From CBDHHC01 sp965263345 (GTDB lineage Bacteria > Pseudomonadota > Alphaproteobacteria > Rhizobiales > CBDHHC01), in NCBI GenBank assembly GCA_965263345.1, contig CBDHHC010000021.1, forward strand, positions 62,001 to 126,000: a DNA stretch of 64,000 nucleotides. The letters run 5' to 3'. Positions 28,143 to 36,882 of the stretch are shown here, in pieces. The notes under the pieces are model-generated. The model saw only the letters and a program-made list of their open reading frames with translations. It searched no databases and was not told the DNA's origin. How positions within the stretch are numbered: the first letter of the stretch is position 1; each line of letters opens with the position of its first letter. The position numbers and the translations under genes were made by a program.

Positions 28143-29297
28143 ATGTTTTTTTTTCAGTACGCAAAGAGTGTCTGGTATAATGTAAACTTCCGCGTTTTTA
28201 TATTCCAAGGGCTTATACTCGGTCTTGTCATTGTCTCCGCGGTTTTTATGGTTTTAAATACCCAATCCGCATTACAAAGTCGAGGTATTCAAACTGGCTT
28301 TAACTTTTTGTTTCAAGAAGCTGGTTTTGATATTGGTGAAAAGATTATTGAGTTTACCTCGACAGACACATTTTTGTCTGCATATTTTGTTGCCATACTA
28401 AATACCTTACATGTTTCTATCATCAGCATAATCATTGCAACATTTCTTGGTATTATTATAGGTATTGCAAGATTGTCCTCTAACATATTAATTTCTAAGA
28501 TAGCAAAAGCTTATATTGAAATTTTACGTAATACACCTCAGCTTGTACAAATAATCTTCTGGTATACTTTACTCGTAAAATCCCCAGCTCCTCGCGAGGC
28601 AATTTCAGTCTTCGATGTTATTTTTATTTCTAATCGAGGTGTTCATATTGCTTGGTTTGAGAATAGTACAATTTTCTTTCTGATGGGTGCCGTTTTTATT
28701 GTTGCTTTAGGAATTGTTTTTTTAATCCACTGGTTGAATCGGCACACTTGGCAAAGCTCTCAATTTATTTGGGGGAGCGGTTTATTTGTTATTGTCTGTC
28801 CTCTCTTAGTTTGGTTTTTATCAGATACGAAACTGACCATTGAATTTCCTAGACTATCCGGGTTTAATTTTACAGGTGGGCTAACTGCATCACCAGAGTT
28901 CCTAGCTATTCTTTTAGGACTCTCTCTATATATATCAGCATTTATTGCTGAAATTGTGCGTTCAGGGATTCAAGCCATTGATAAAGGGCAATGGGAGGCT
29001 TCATCTGCAATAGGGTTAAATACCTTTGATAAGTACAGATGTGTTATTTTACCACAAGCTCTTAGAATTATGATTCCTCCTTCCTCGGCACAATATATCA
29101 GCCTTGTGAAAAACAGTTCGTTAGGAAGCGCGATCGGATATCCAGAGCTGTTTAATATAACGAATACAATCGTCACTCTAAGCACAAATACAATAGAACC
29201 GATCGTAATCATGATGGCTGTGTATTTAACGATTGCTTTTAGCATATCCATCTTGATGAACTTTTATAACAAAGCAGTTGCGATAAAGGAGCGATAA
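28143..29297 (+). CDS. aapQ: general L-amino acid ABC transporter permease AapQ
   Basis: Inner-membrane permease of the Aap importer, 384 residues, longer than simple HisQM-type subunits because of an extended periplasmic loop, as usual for AapQ. The N-terminal 'RGIQTGFNFLFQEAGFDIGE' and the permease signature 'AFIAEIVRSGIQAIDKGQWEA' with 'ASSAIGL' (the EAA loop contacting the ATPase) are clear. It ends directly before the aapM ATG. Confidence 0.93.
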   Translation: MFFFQYAKSVWYNVNFRVFIFQGLILGLVIVSAVFMVLNTQSALQSRGIQTGFNFLFQEAGFDIGEKIIEFTSTDTFLSAYFVAILNTLHVSIISIIIATFLGIIIGIARLSSNILISKIAKAYIEILRNTPQLVQIIFWYTLLVKSPAPREAISVFDVIFISNRGVHIAWFENSTIFFLMGAVFIVALGIVFLIHWLNRHTWQSSQFIWGSGLFVIVCPLLVWFLSDTKLTIEFPRLSGFNFTGGLTASPEFLAILLGLSLYISAFIAEIVRSGIQAIDKGQWEASSAIGLNTFDKYRCVILPQALRIMIPPSSAQYISLVKNSSLGSAIGYPELFNITNTIVTLSTNTIEPIVIMMAVYLTIAFSISILMNFYNKAVAIKER

Positions 29298-30416
29298 ATG
29301 GTCAAGCATGTTCCGATATCTAAAGCTGTTCCGTCTCAATCTCAGCACCTCGTTAGACAAAAAAACGCTAAAGGCATTCTGGTTTGGCTAAGAAACAACT
29401 TATTTAACAGCCCCTTCAATTCAATTCTGACACTTTTAGCGTTATGGGCTTTATTTATTACACTCCCTAAATTTATCGCCTGGGGCTTTATCAATGCTGT
29501 CTGGATTGCGGATGATGCGAAAATATGTGAAGAAGCTTTGGGCGCATGCTGGGCCGTTATTACCGAAAAATACAGGATCATTCTATTTGGCATATATCCT
29601 TATGACCAACACTGGCGCGGTGTTGCTGTTATATGCATTGTTATCACTATGTTTGCCCTTTCAACCATCCGAAAATTTTGGTCCTATAAACTAATCATAG
29701 GATGGGTTTTTACCACGCTTTCTATATTTATTCTCATGCATGGGGGCATTTTCGGTCTTAAAATCGTTGAAACCCACCAATGGGGTGGATTGCCCATGAC
29801 ATTATTTATGTTTATTGCCACAATTATGGGTGGCATGCCGTTAGCCATTCTTCTTGCCCTTGGCAGAAGATCCGAACTTCCTGTTATTAAAGCATTGAGT
29901 GTAACATTTATTGAAGTTATTCGAGGCGTTCCTCTTTTAACGGTTCTTTTTATGGCGTCACTTATTTTTCCTCTATTTATGCCCGAAGGCTTTACGATCA
30001 ATCAATTTTTACGTGCCCAGGTTGGGATGATTATGTTTTTTGCAGCCTATGCTGCTGAGATTGTTCGAGGTGGCTTACAAGCTATACCAAAACAACAATT
30101 TGAAGCGTCTTATGCAATAGGGTTGAGCTATTGGAAAATGATGTGGCGGATCATTTTACCTCAGGCTCTGCGAATTGTTATTCCGGCTTTGATGAATGAT
30201 ATTATCCGTGCCTTCAAGAATACAACTTTTGTAAGTATCATAGGATTATTTGATGTTCTTGGTGCCGCGTCTACGGCCTTAGAAGACCCGCTTTGGTCAC
30301 GCCAAGGCGTGGAAGTTTATCTGTTTGTTTGCGTCCTTTATTTTATCTTTTGTTACAGTATGTCAAAATATAGTGAAAACGTTGAGCAGACCTTGAAAAA
30401 AGGAAGAAACTTCTGA
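29298..30416 (+). CDS. aapM: general L-amino acid ABC transporter permease AapM
   Basis: Second permease subunit, 372 residues. 'GGIFGLKIVETHQWGGLPMT' and 'VTFIEVIRGVPLLTVLFMAS' are typical of AapM, and the EAA loop reads 'AIPKQQFEASYAIGLSYWK'. About eight hydrophobic segments and a large periplasmic loop are present. It starts the base after aapQ's stop and its TGA overlaps the aapP ATG (TGATG), so all three are tightly coupled. Confidence 0.94.
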   Translation: MVKHVPISKAVPSQSQHLVRQKNAKGILVWLRNNLFNSPFNSILTLLALWALFITLPKFIAWGFINAVWIADDAKICEEALGACWAVITEKYRIILFGIYPYDQHWRGVAVICIVITMFALSTIRKFWSYKLIIGWVFTTLSIFILMHGGIFGLKIVETHQWGGLPMTLFMFIATIMGGMPLAILLALGRRSELPVIKALSVTFIEVIRGVPLLTVLFMASLIFPLFMPEGFTINQFLRAQVGMIMFFAAYAAEIVRGGLQAIPKQQFEASYAIGLSYWKMMWRIILPQALRIVIPALMNDIIRAFKNTTFVSIIGLFDVLGAASTALEDPLWSRQGVEVYLFVCVLYFIFCYSMSKYSENVEQTLKKGRNF

Positions 30417-31189
30417 TGGATGAGACTCAGAAGCAAGATCAGACTGTCAACGGTGAATTCATTGTGGGTTTTCAAAATGTTAATAAGTGGTTTGATGACT
30501 TTCATGTGCTTCGCGATATCAACCTATCTGTTGGCCATGGTGAAAAAGTTGTGATCTGTGGGCCGTCAGGGTCAGGGAAATCCACTTTAATCAGATGTAT
30601 CAATAATTTAGAGCAGCATCAAAATGGCAAACTGATCGTGAATGGAACTGAGTTAACAGATGACCTGCGTGCAATTGAGACCATTCGCCAGCAGGTTGGT
30701 ATGGTGTTTCAAAGTTTTAATTTATTTCCTCACCTTTCTATTCTTGAAAATTTAACACTTGGACCTGTTCTAGTTCAAAAGAGCTCTCAAAAAGAAGCTG
30801 AAAAAAAAGCCATGGAGCTTCTTGAACGGGTTAAGATCCCAGAACAGGCACAAAAATATCCTGGTCAATTATCCGGCGGACAACAACAACGTGTCGCTAT
30901 TGCACGGGCTCTTATTTTACAGCCTAAAATTATGCTTTTTGATGAGCCAACATCTGCCCTTGATCCCGAAATGATTAGTGAGGTACTTGATGTCATGATT
31001 GAACTTGCACATGAAGGTATGACTATGATTTGTGTAACTCATGAAATGGGATTTGCAAAACAAGTCGCTGATCTGATGGTATTTATGGACAATGGCGAAA
31101 TCGTTGAAGCCGCGTCTCCAGATAATTTTTTCAGCCATCCAAAAAATGAACGAACACAACTTTTCTTAAGCCAGATTCTAACACATTAG
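30416..31189 (+). CDS. aapP: general L-amino acid ABC transporter ATP-binding protein AapP
   Basis: The 257-residue ATPase energises the Aap importer. Walker A is 'GPSGSGKSTL', the Q-loop 'MVFQSFNLFPHL', the signature 'LSGGQQQRVAIARAL', Walker B 'IMLFDEPTSALDPE', and the switch His is in 'ICVTHEMGFA'. The start overlaps the aapM stop by one base. The gene ends the operon; no classical terminator is obvious before the repeat at 31207. Confidence 0.95.
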   Translation: MDETQKQDQTVNGEFIVGFQNVNKWFDDFHVLRDINLSVGHGEKVVICGPSGSGKSTLIRCINNLEQHQNGKLIVNGTELTDDLRAIETIRQQVGMVFQSFNLFPHLSILENLTLGPVLVQKSSQKEAEKKAMELLERVKIPEQAQKYPGQLSGGQQQRVAIARALILQPKIMLFDEPTSALDPEMISEVLDVMIELAHEGMTMICVTHEMGFAKQVADLMVFMDNGEIVEAASPDNFFSHPKNERTQLFLSQILTH

Positions 31190-31206
31190 AGGTGTGTCTT
31201 ATACTT

Positions 31207-31267
31207 CTCTCGGATTATGCCATAACCATAACAGAGTACCGTTACGCTGTCAAGGAAAATAATCCTG
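31207..31267 (-). repeat. dispersed ~60-bp promoter-like element, copy B
   Basis: This is the partner of 10471-10530, with one inserted base and a handful of substitutions. On the minus strand it has TTGACA, a 17-base spacer containing CGTAACGGTAC, and TATGGT. AGGA and TCCT again enclose a six-base loop of different sequence. It lies 18 bases after aapP and points back into it. Confidence 0.6.
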
Positions 31268-31447
31268 AAAATAATTTAGTTTGTGTATTATAGTTAGAGA
31301 AGAGTTAATTCCTATAAAGAACCAGGATAATCAATTGAAGCTCATGGATGAAGATAGCACCTGAATTAACCTGTCCTTAACAAAGAAATATGTTATGAAA
31401 AGAGCATATCTGAAATCTATTTATATTTTTAAAAGGGAGTTTCAACA

Positions 31448-31852
31448 GTGAGATTTTTTCTGAATATTACACTATTTGTCATTTTAGCTTTTTTTCTCTC
31501 TCCATCATCACAGGTTCATGCGAGCTTTACAGCTCATTGCAAAACGCAATATAACAAATGTGCAAGCTGGTGCGATGCAAATAGGAGTGGAAATGATCGA
31601 TGCTATAACGATTGTAAAAAGCGAAGAACAACGTGCAAAAGAACAGGTTGCTATCATTGGAGTAGCAAGCCGGCAAGTTGCGCAAAATCGGGCAAAGCTC
31701 CTTTTTGTAAATCATATTATAACCGTTGCATAAAGTGGTGTAAGAGCAAAGGGCGAGGGGCTTCATGTACTTCAGACTGCAAAAACCGTAATACATCCTG
31801 CTTGCAAGATGGATGTTATGAGTGGAGCGGGAAAAACTATTGCAGAAAATAA
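31448..31852 (+). CDS. secreted Cys-rich protein with an internal duplication
   Basis: The 134-residue protein uses a GTG start with AAAAGGGAG nine bases upstream. A signal peptide (ITLFVILAFFLSPSSQVHA) leads into two similar units of about 45 residues. The first reads CKTQYNKCASWC, then CYNDC, then GCYHWS; the second reads CKSYYNRCIKWC, then CTSDC, then GCYEWS. Each unit carries about seven cysteines in the same order, so disulfide-linked repeats are likely once exported. I do not recognise a known toxin, inhibitor or binding family. A strong hairpin follows. Confidence 0.75.
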   Translation: MRFFLNITLFVILAFFLSPSSQVHASFTAHCKTQYNKCASWCDANRSGNDRCYNDCKKRRTTCKRTGCYHWSSKPASCAKSGKAPFCKSYYNRCIKWCKSKGRGASCTSDCKNRNTSCLQDGCYEWSGKNYCRK

Positions 31853-31859
31853 ACTTTGC

Positions 31860-31885
31860 CCCCGCCGAAGAATTTTTCGGCGGGG
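31860..31885. terminator. GC-rich hairpin between convergent genes
   Basis: CCCCGCCGAA (31860-31869) pairs perfectly with TTCGGCGGGG (31876-31885) around a six-base loop. It sits between the Cys-rich gene and the convergent membrane-protein gene. The T run is weak, so termination is inferred from stem strength and position. Confidence 0.65.
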
Positions 31886-31895
31886 ACATCTCATC

Positions 31896-32549
31896 TTAAA
31901 CCTCAACAACACGTCTCACATGCGCCCGTTCATGATAAAGCTTCAAAAACACAGCCAGGTGCAAAATAATAAGGATCGGTACAAAGAAACTTGGGAAAAG
32001 ATTCAATGGCCAGACTTCCATAGGACCAGACGTAATGCCTTCAGGGATCAGCTCAGGATAAACTCCTGAAGCCAAAAACGCAGTACTTACCGCTGCAAGA
32101 AAATCTAACATACCAAGAATATGAAACATCAAAAATGAATTGCTATGCGCGTAATTGGGATCACGCAATAGACTCAGCACAACAAATGGGGCTGCAAATC
32201 CAACAGCAATATCACCATAACCTGCAGGCCAGGCAAAAAGAGCAGGGAGTTTGTCAAAAGAATAGAGAATTAAGAATGTAAAGCCGAGCACACGAAAATG
32301 CTGGAACATCGTAAGAGCCACATAATCCTGCGCCAAAACAAAATTCCGAAACCGCTCAGAAATCATATAAGTTGCTAAAAATAAAACCACAGGAACAATC
32401 ACATTCAAAGCAATAGGCCGTATAAGCGTATTTGTGTCTGTTGTTAAAAACCCAGTAACGCCGATCCAATAAGCCGAAACAAATAGGGCGGCAACCAATA
32501 ACAGGGTGATAAATTTTGCAGAACTCGTCCAAACTTGGGGGGATGTCAT
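31896..32549 (-). CDS. multi-pass membrane protein paired with MarR
   Basis: The 217-residue protein has about six hydrophobic segments and no recognised family motif; 'WPAGYGDIAVGFAAPFVV' and 'FHILGMLDFLAAVSTAFLAS' look like conserved membrane segments. AAGGAG precedes its ATG. Directly upstream (32572-32583) is a perfect palindrome nearly identical to one in front of marR, so the MarR protein probably represses both. Function unknown; a stress- or solvent-related role is only a guess. Confidence 0.7.
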   Translation of the reverse strand: MTSPQVWTSSAKFITLLLVAALFVSAYWIGVTGFLTTDTNTLIRPIALNVIVPVVLFLATYMISERFRNFVLAQDYVALTMFQHFRVLGFTFLILYSFDKLPALFAWPAGYGDIAVGFAAPFVVLSLLRDPNYAHSNSFLMFHILGMLDFLAAVSTAFLASGVYPELIPEGITSGPMEVWPLNLFPSFFVPILIILHLAVFLKLYHERAHVRRVVEV

Positions 32550-32571
32550 AATTTTACTCCTTTTAAATAAA

Positions 32572-32583
32572 GTGTATATACAC
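32572..32583. promoter_or_regulatory. candidate MarR operator before the membrane-protein gene
   Basis: The perfect 12-bp palindrome GTGTATATACAC sits 22 bases before the start codon. Eleven of its twelve bases recur as GTGTATATGCAC in front of marR (33051-33062). Confidence 0.65.
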
Positions 32584-32601
32584 CTAAATAATCAAATTTT
32601 T

Positions 32602-33045
32602 TTACAATTTATGCGAGGCCTCAACCACAAGGCCAAGATCATCAAGCAGGCTTTGCCACCTCTTTTGCCCGAGCGCATCAACCATATGGCTTTGCGCAGA
32701 CTGCCACAGCGGCATCGCCTCATCAAGGGTCTTGCGACCCTTATCTGTCAGGAGAATACGCCGTACCCGGCGATCTTCCTCCTGAACAATGTCAATTAAA
32801 TTTTGTGCAACCAGTGGCTTGAGATTCCGTGTCAATGTCGTCCTGTCCATCACCATCAACTCGGCCAGTTTTGATAATGGCAAATCATTACGCTTCGACA
32901 ATGTCGCCAGCAATGAAAACTGAGTCACCTTCAAACCAACAGGCTGTAAGCTCTCATCAAAAATCTGCGTCACCACCCGCGTCGCCCGGCGCAGGCTCGC
33001 ACAAGTGCAGGTGGTTACATCTTCCGAGTTGCGTTTTTTAGTCAT
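32602..33045 (-). CDS. MarR-family transcriptional regulator
   Basis: The 147-residue protein has the winged-helix MarR fold: 'LKVTQFSLLATLSKRNDLPL' leads to the recognition segment 'LAELMVMDRTTLTRNLKPL', then the wing 'IVQEEDRRVRRILLTDKG'. N-terminal Cys residues (TTCTCASL) might sense oxidants or metals, but this is speculation. It lies upstream of the membrane-protein gene on the same strand, and near-identical palindromes precede both genes. The one at 33051-33062 ends six bases from its own start codon, which suggests autorepression and a very short or absent leader. Confidence 0.88.
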   Translation of the reverse strand: MTKKRNSEDVTTCTCASLRRATRVVTQIFDESLQPVGLKVTQFSLLATLSKRNDLPLSKLAELMVMDRTTLTRNLKPLVAQNLIDIVQEEDRRVRRILLTDKGRKTLDEAMPLWQSAQSHMVDALGQKRWQSLLDDLGLVVEASHKL

Positions 33046-33050
33046 GATAT

Positions 33051-33062
33051 GTGTATATGCAC
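33051..33062. promoter_or_regulatory. candidate MarR operator before marR
   Basis: GTGTATATGCAC matches the operator at 32572-32583 at 11 of 12 bases and lies six bases before the marR start codon, where the ribosome site would be expected. Confidence 0.6.
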
Positions 33063-33182
33063 GTTAATAAGTTTTGTCAAGGGGGAAGGAAATAAAGATT
33101 TATCTTAATAAACAATTCGCAGTTGAGGGCATATAAGTAGGGACCTTTAGTATTCATACTGGAGTTTCAGATTTTGATCAAT

Positions 33183-33207
33183 CCAGGGCATAGCCCTGGC
33201 TTTTTTT
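33183..33207 (+). terminator. Rho-independent terminator with no gene in front
   Basis: CCAGGGC and GCCCTGG form a seven-base stem with a three-base loop, followed by a run of seven Ts. It has a textbook form on the plus strand, yet no coding frame precedes it on that strand between marR and here. Confidence 0.75.
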
Positions 33208-33680
33208 ACAAAATAACATTATACTAGCTATGGACTGAATGATAGTTCAGAACAATGTAATATGACAGCCCATAAGGAATTCATAAAGCTTTTGAACAAG
33301 GCTATTAGAAAAAGCAATTGAAGAGCACGACTCAATCTGGCCTGAAGAAGAGCAAATTGAAATCTGCTGAGTTTATCATCAATCATGTGTATATTAAATG
33401 ACCCTACTTTCTGATTTTGATTTTTCATAAACACAAGCCGTCATGAGTCCAAGAAGCAGTAAAAAATCACTGGATGAAGGTAAAGGAATCTCCTTGCTGA
33501 AGAAGTCCATATTTAAGGTTCATGCTATAGTATCAAGGCGGAGTAAGGAGAGATAAAGCCAAGAGCAATCAGGTTGATCTTATAGATCAGTTTGACAACT
33601 GGTATTCATCCAACTTTTTGTGACAAAGTGCAAAGTACTTTTCAGATAGCTTCCAGCCTTACATCTGCCTATCAATATCT

Positions 33681-34175
33681 TCAGCTCGGGGGATTTCTTT
33701 TGATACACAAATTAATAAACGAGAACCAATATTTTCTAAACCTCCATAAACAGGCAATTGTTTTAAACCCTGTTACAGGATACTCATATTCTTTATTTGA
33801 ATATAAGGAATTGAGCATGGAAATAAAATTACGGTCATCATTTGAAATTTCCATCAATTTCGTCAAACCAACTCATCTTCAGCTCACTGATAATGCAGTA
33901 TCTAAATTATGACCAATGTTATTTTTAGATATCTTGAAGCGTCATATGAGAGATTTTGAAGAAGGAAAGCTTTAAATGCAAGCTCAATTGAGCGAGACAT
34001 TGAGAAATGTAACTGAAATCGGTGCAACAATTGTCGTACCCAAGATCATTGCCAAAAGCATCATCAGCTGCTTTACTTGCTGCATAGTACTCTAAGTTCT
34101 TGAATAACGATACATTCCAAAAGGTGTAACACGGTTAGCATCCATATGGAGAGATGTACGTGGGTTTCGTGCCAT
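33681..34175 (-). pseudogene. decayed HEPN-like protein gene
   Basis: Pieces of one protein are spread over several frames on the minus strand. From the ATG at 34175: RTSLHMDANRVTPFGMYRYS; then YYAASKAADDAFGNDLGYD; then FSMSRSIELAFKAFLL; then NIGHNLDTALS; and lastly DDRNFISMLNSLYSNKEYEY with 'PVTGFKT'. Their order fits a known helical family with a 'HSIELALKAFL' core reminiscent of HEPN-domain proteins. At least three frameshifts and stops break it. The family assignment is from memory of the motif. Confidence 0.6.
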
Positions 34176-34641
34176 AATTTAATTTCTCTGGTAATAGTAA
34201 TGACAGCTTGGAGTAGGATAGCTGTCTTTCGTTTTAAGTCCATACAAAGTCAGACGCAATTTCCACGGAGAACGTTTTTTCCTGGCAGAACCAATAGAGT
34301 GCCTATACAACTTCAATTTTTAACCCGTTTGGTCGTGGTTTTCCTAATCCTTTAGGTTGATTCCGAGTTTTCCAAAGTAGAGTTTCAAGATTAATACTCT
34401 TTCTCCTCTTCTTGATAAGATTAGATACTATTTACTGATAAGAAAGTATCAACAGTAAAAAATTCTATTCCACAGTAAATTTAAAGTAATAATATCTATA
34501 TCAGGTGGTGTTTTGCCTTTTATACTTAAGAAAATGAGGTTTAATCTATCTATAACTGACTAATTATTCCCCCCTACACAACCCGTGCATAACCCCCAAC
34601 CCAGCATTCCCAAACCCCACAGAATCTCATAGGCTACAAAC
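34176..34641. other. AT-rich stretch without a gene
   Basis: No supported gene is present. One short plus-strand frame (34146-34355) runs antisense to the decayed gene's start and has no family features. Confidence 0.45.
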
Positions 34642-34740
34642 AGCTATTTCCAAATTTTTTGAGACGAGGCGCGATGAGCGCAGTGTAGTAGACCTACATA
34701 AGCGAAGAGCAACGAAGTATCGAAGAATTTGGGGATAGCT
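34642..34740. repeat. nested palindromic repeat, copy 1
   Basis: A 99-base element bounded by AGCTAT and ATAGCT, with further pairing inside (CCAAATT/AATTTGG) and a central TGTAG...CTACA stem. A related copy lies at 61926-62030; both share ACCTACATAA, CGAAGAGCAACGAAGT and CGCGATG. The outer arms differ in sequence but pair in each copy. It ends 22 bases before recQ. Confidence 0.8.
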
Positions 34741-34762
34741 ATAAATAACACAAAGGCGTAAC

Positions 34763-36541
34763 ATGGCAGCGGCGGCGGAAGAAATCCTCGAGCGAATATT
34801 CGGCTATTCTTCGTTCAGAGGGCATCAGGCAGAAATTATCGAAACAATAGCAGGCGGGCAAAGTGCATTGGTTCTCATGCCAACTGGTGGCGGTAAATCC
34901 CTCTGCTATCAAATCCCGGCCCTGATGCGAGAAGGCACAGCCATTGTTGTTTCTCCACTCATTGCCCTTATGCAAGATCAAGTAGACGCACTAACCGAAC
35001 TTGGTGTCAACGCAGCCTTCCTGAACTCAACTCTGGATTACTACGAACACCGTGAAGTCGTGGCAAAACTGCGTGATGGCGAATTAGATTTGCTCTATGT
35101 CGCCCCAGAACGTCTCGTCATGGAAGACACGATCACACTTCTACAAGATTGCGAGATCTCACTTTTCGCCATAGACGAAGCGCACTGTGTATCCCAATGG
35201 GGACATGACTTTCGCCCTGAATATCGCCAACTCTCTTGTCTGGTAAACCACTTCCCAGATGTCCCGCGCATTGCCTTGACCGCAACAGCCGATCCAAAAA
35301 CCCAGGATGAAATCGTCGAGCAATTATATCTCGGCAACGCTAAGAAATTCGTCTCAAGTTTTGATCGCCCAAATATCAGATACACGATAGAAGAGGGCAT
35401 GGGCAGCCGGGAAAGACTCTGGCGCTTCATCAAAGAAGAACACCCAGAAGATGCCGGCATCGTATATTGCCTCTCACGCAAAGCCGTCGAAGAAACAGCA
35501 AAATTTCTCGTCAACAAAGGACGTACTGCCTTGCCATATCACGCAGGGCTTGCAGCAGAAATACGCAAAGAAAATCAAGAACGTTTCCTGCGTGAAGACG
35601 GCATCATCATCGTTGCAACGATCGCGTTCGGCATGGGCATTGACAAACCCGATGTCCGTTTTGTTGGCCATTTAAGCATGCCAAAATCTATGGAAGCCTA
35701 TTACCAGGAAACAGGACGCGCTGGGCGTGATGGCAATCCGGCCAACGCGTGGATGTCTTATGGTTTACAGGACGTCATTATGATGCGTCAGATGCTTGCC
35801 AACTCAGACGCCGATGATCAACGAAAACGTGTCGAACATATCAAACTCGAAGCCATGTTGGGATTAAGCGAGCAAACAACCTGCCGTCGCCAGTCACTTC
35901 TGGCTTACTTCGGAGAAGAGCTCGGCGAGCCATGTGGGAACTGTGATAACTGTTTAACACCTCCCACAACAATCGATGGCACCCGTTACGCGCAAATGGC
36001 GCTCTCATGCGTTTATCGCACAGACCAACGCTTCGGTGTGAACTATCTGATAGATGTCCTTCGCGGCCGTGATGACGACCGCATTAAAAATAATTTCCAC
36101 GATAAAGTCTCAACCTATGGCATCGGCGAAGAACTCAGTGAACCAGCTTGGCGTGGTATCTTTCGCCAATTGATCGCCCAAGGTTTCTTAAAAGTCGATA
36201 TAGATCGCCACGGGGCTTTGGTGCTCACGGAACAATCTCGTCCAATATTACGCAGCGAGCAAACCTTCTTTATGCGCGAATATGTCAAAAAAGAACGCAC
36301 CAAGAAGACACGAAAATCAAAGCCAGCTGTCAAACTTTCAGAAGGCAACCAACCGCTCTTTGAGGCCTTAAAAGCCCTGCGTTTGCGTTTGGCCAAAAAA
36401 CAAAACAAACCGCCCTATGTCATCTGTCATGATAAAACCTTGGTAGAAATGGTCGAAAAACGCCCCTCTGAACTCTGGCAACTCCACGACATCTCAGGCT
36501 TAGGGGAAAGCAAAATTGACAGATATGGTTCATCAGTCTGA
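34763..36541 (+). CDS. recQ: RecQ ATP-dependent DNA helicase
   Basis: RecQ unwinds DNA 3' to 5' in recombination and fork repair. The 592 residues show Walker A 'MPTGGGKSLCYQ', the DEAH box with 'DEAHCVSQWGHDFRPEY', motif VI 'QETGRAGRDG', a zinc-binding four-Cys cluster (about 373-396, CGNCDNC), a winged helix and an HRDC domain (about 525-592). The end 'GLGESKIDRYGSSV' stops where family members usually continue for some 6-10 residues, so the C-terminus is slightly short. Its codon use is more GC-rich than the surrounding intergenic DNA. Confidence 0.94.
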   Translation: MAAAAEEILERIFGYSSFRGHQAEIIETIAGGQSALVLMPTGGGKSLCYQIPALMREGTAIVVSPLIALMQDQVDALTELGVNAAFLNSTLDYYEHREVVAKLRDGELDLLYVAPERLVMEDTITLLQDCEISLFAIDEAHCVSQWGHDFRPEYRQLSCLVNHFPDVPRIALTATADPKTQDEIVEQLYLGNAKKFVSSFDRPNIRYTIEEGMGSRERLWRFIKEEHPEDAGIVYCLSRKAVEETAKFLVNKGRTALPYHAGLAAEIRKENQERFLREDGIIIVATIAFGMGIDKPDVRFVGHLSMPKSMEAYYQETGRAGRDGNPANAWMSYGLQDVIMMRQMLANSDADDQRKRVEHIKLEAMLGLSEQTTCRRQSLLAYFGEELGEPCGNCDNCLTPPTTIDGTRYAQMALSCVYRTDQRFGVNYLIDVLRGRDDDRIKNNFHDKVSTYGIGEELSEPAWRGIFRQLIAQGFLKVDIDRHGALVLTEQSRPILRSEQTFFMREYVKKERTKKTRKSKPAVKLSEGNQPLFEALKALRLRLAKKQNKPPYVICHDKTLVEMVEKRPSELWQLHDISGLGESKIDRYGSSV

Positions 36542-36749
36542 TAGGTTAAATGAATTAAATAGAATACTTTCTGAAAGTAAATCAAATCTCGGCTCTTTCA
36601 AACAAACTGGTGCCGCACTAAATTATGGCATCATTGCAGTTTGGACAGTTTTCCCAGCTATTGTATCATTTGGATGGTTAATTCCTTGGCGGTCTCACAA
36701 ACTTTATGGATACCAGGTTGAACATACAAAAATACAGAACATAGCTTAA
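36525..36749 (+). CDS. possible small membrane protein overlapping the recQ end
   Basis: A 74-codon frame starts at ATG 36525 inside the last codons of recQ. It has a charged N-terminal helix (SDRLNELNRILSESKSN) and one hydrophobic segment (IIAVWTVFPAIVSFGWLI). No family is recognised and no ribosome site is clear, so it may be a fragment of something lost or not a gene at all. Confidence 0.25.
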   Translation: MVHQSDRLNELNRILSESKSNLGSFKQTGAALNYGIIAVWTVFPAIVSFGWLIPWRSHKLYGYQVEHTKIQNIA

Positions 36750-36882
36750 CAAGCATTAGACTTAATGTTGATCTCTGTAGTTTATCTGGCAATTTCAACA
36801 AAGGCTTCCATTAACACACCCCAGTCCTAACAACTTCACTTAAAATACGCTTCCCAAAACAAGCAAGCGGAGGAGTCGTATT

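Noticed and set aside
33228..33434. 68-codon minus-strand frame
   Set aside because: No ribosome site, no conserved motif and atypical composition; possibly part of the same decayed stretch.
33592..33912. 106-codon plus-strand frame
   Set aside because: It lies antisense to the decayed HEPN-like gene, whose conserved pieces explain the sequence; no ribosome site or family features.
34146..34355. 69-codon plus-strand frame
   Set aside because: It overlaps the start of the decayed minus-strand gene and has no recognisable protein features.
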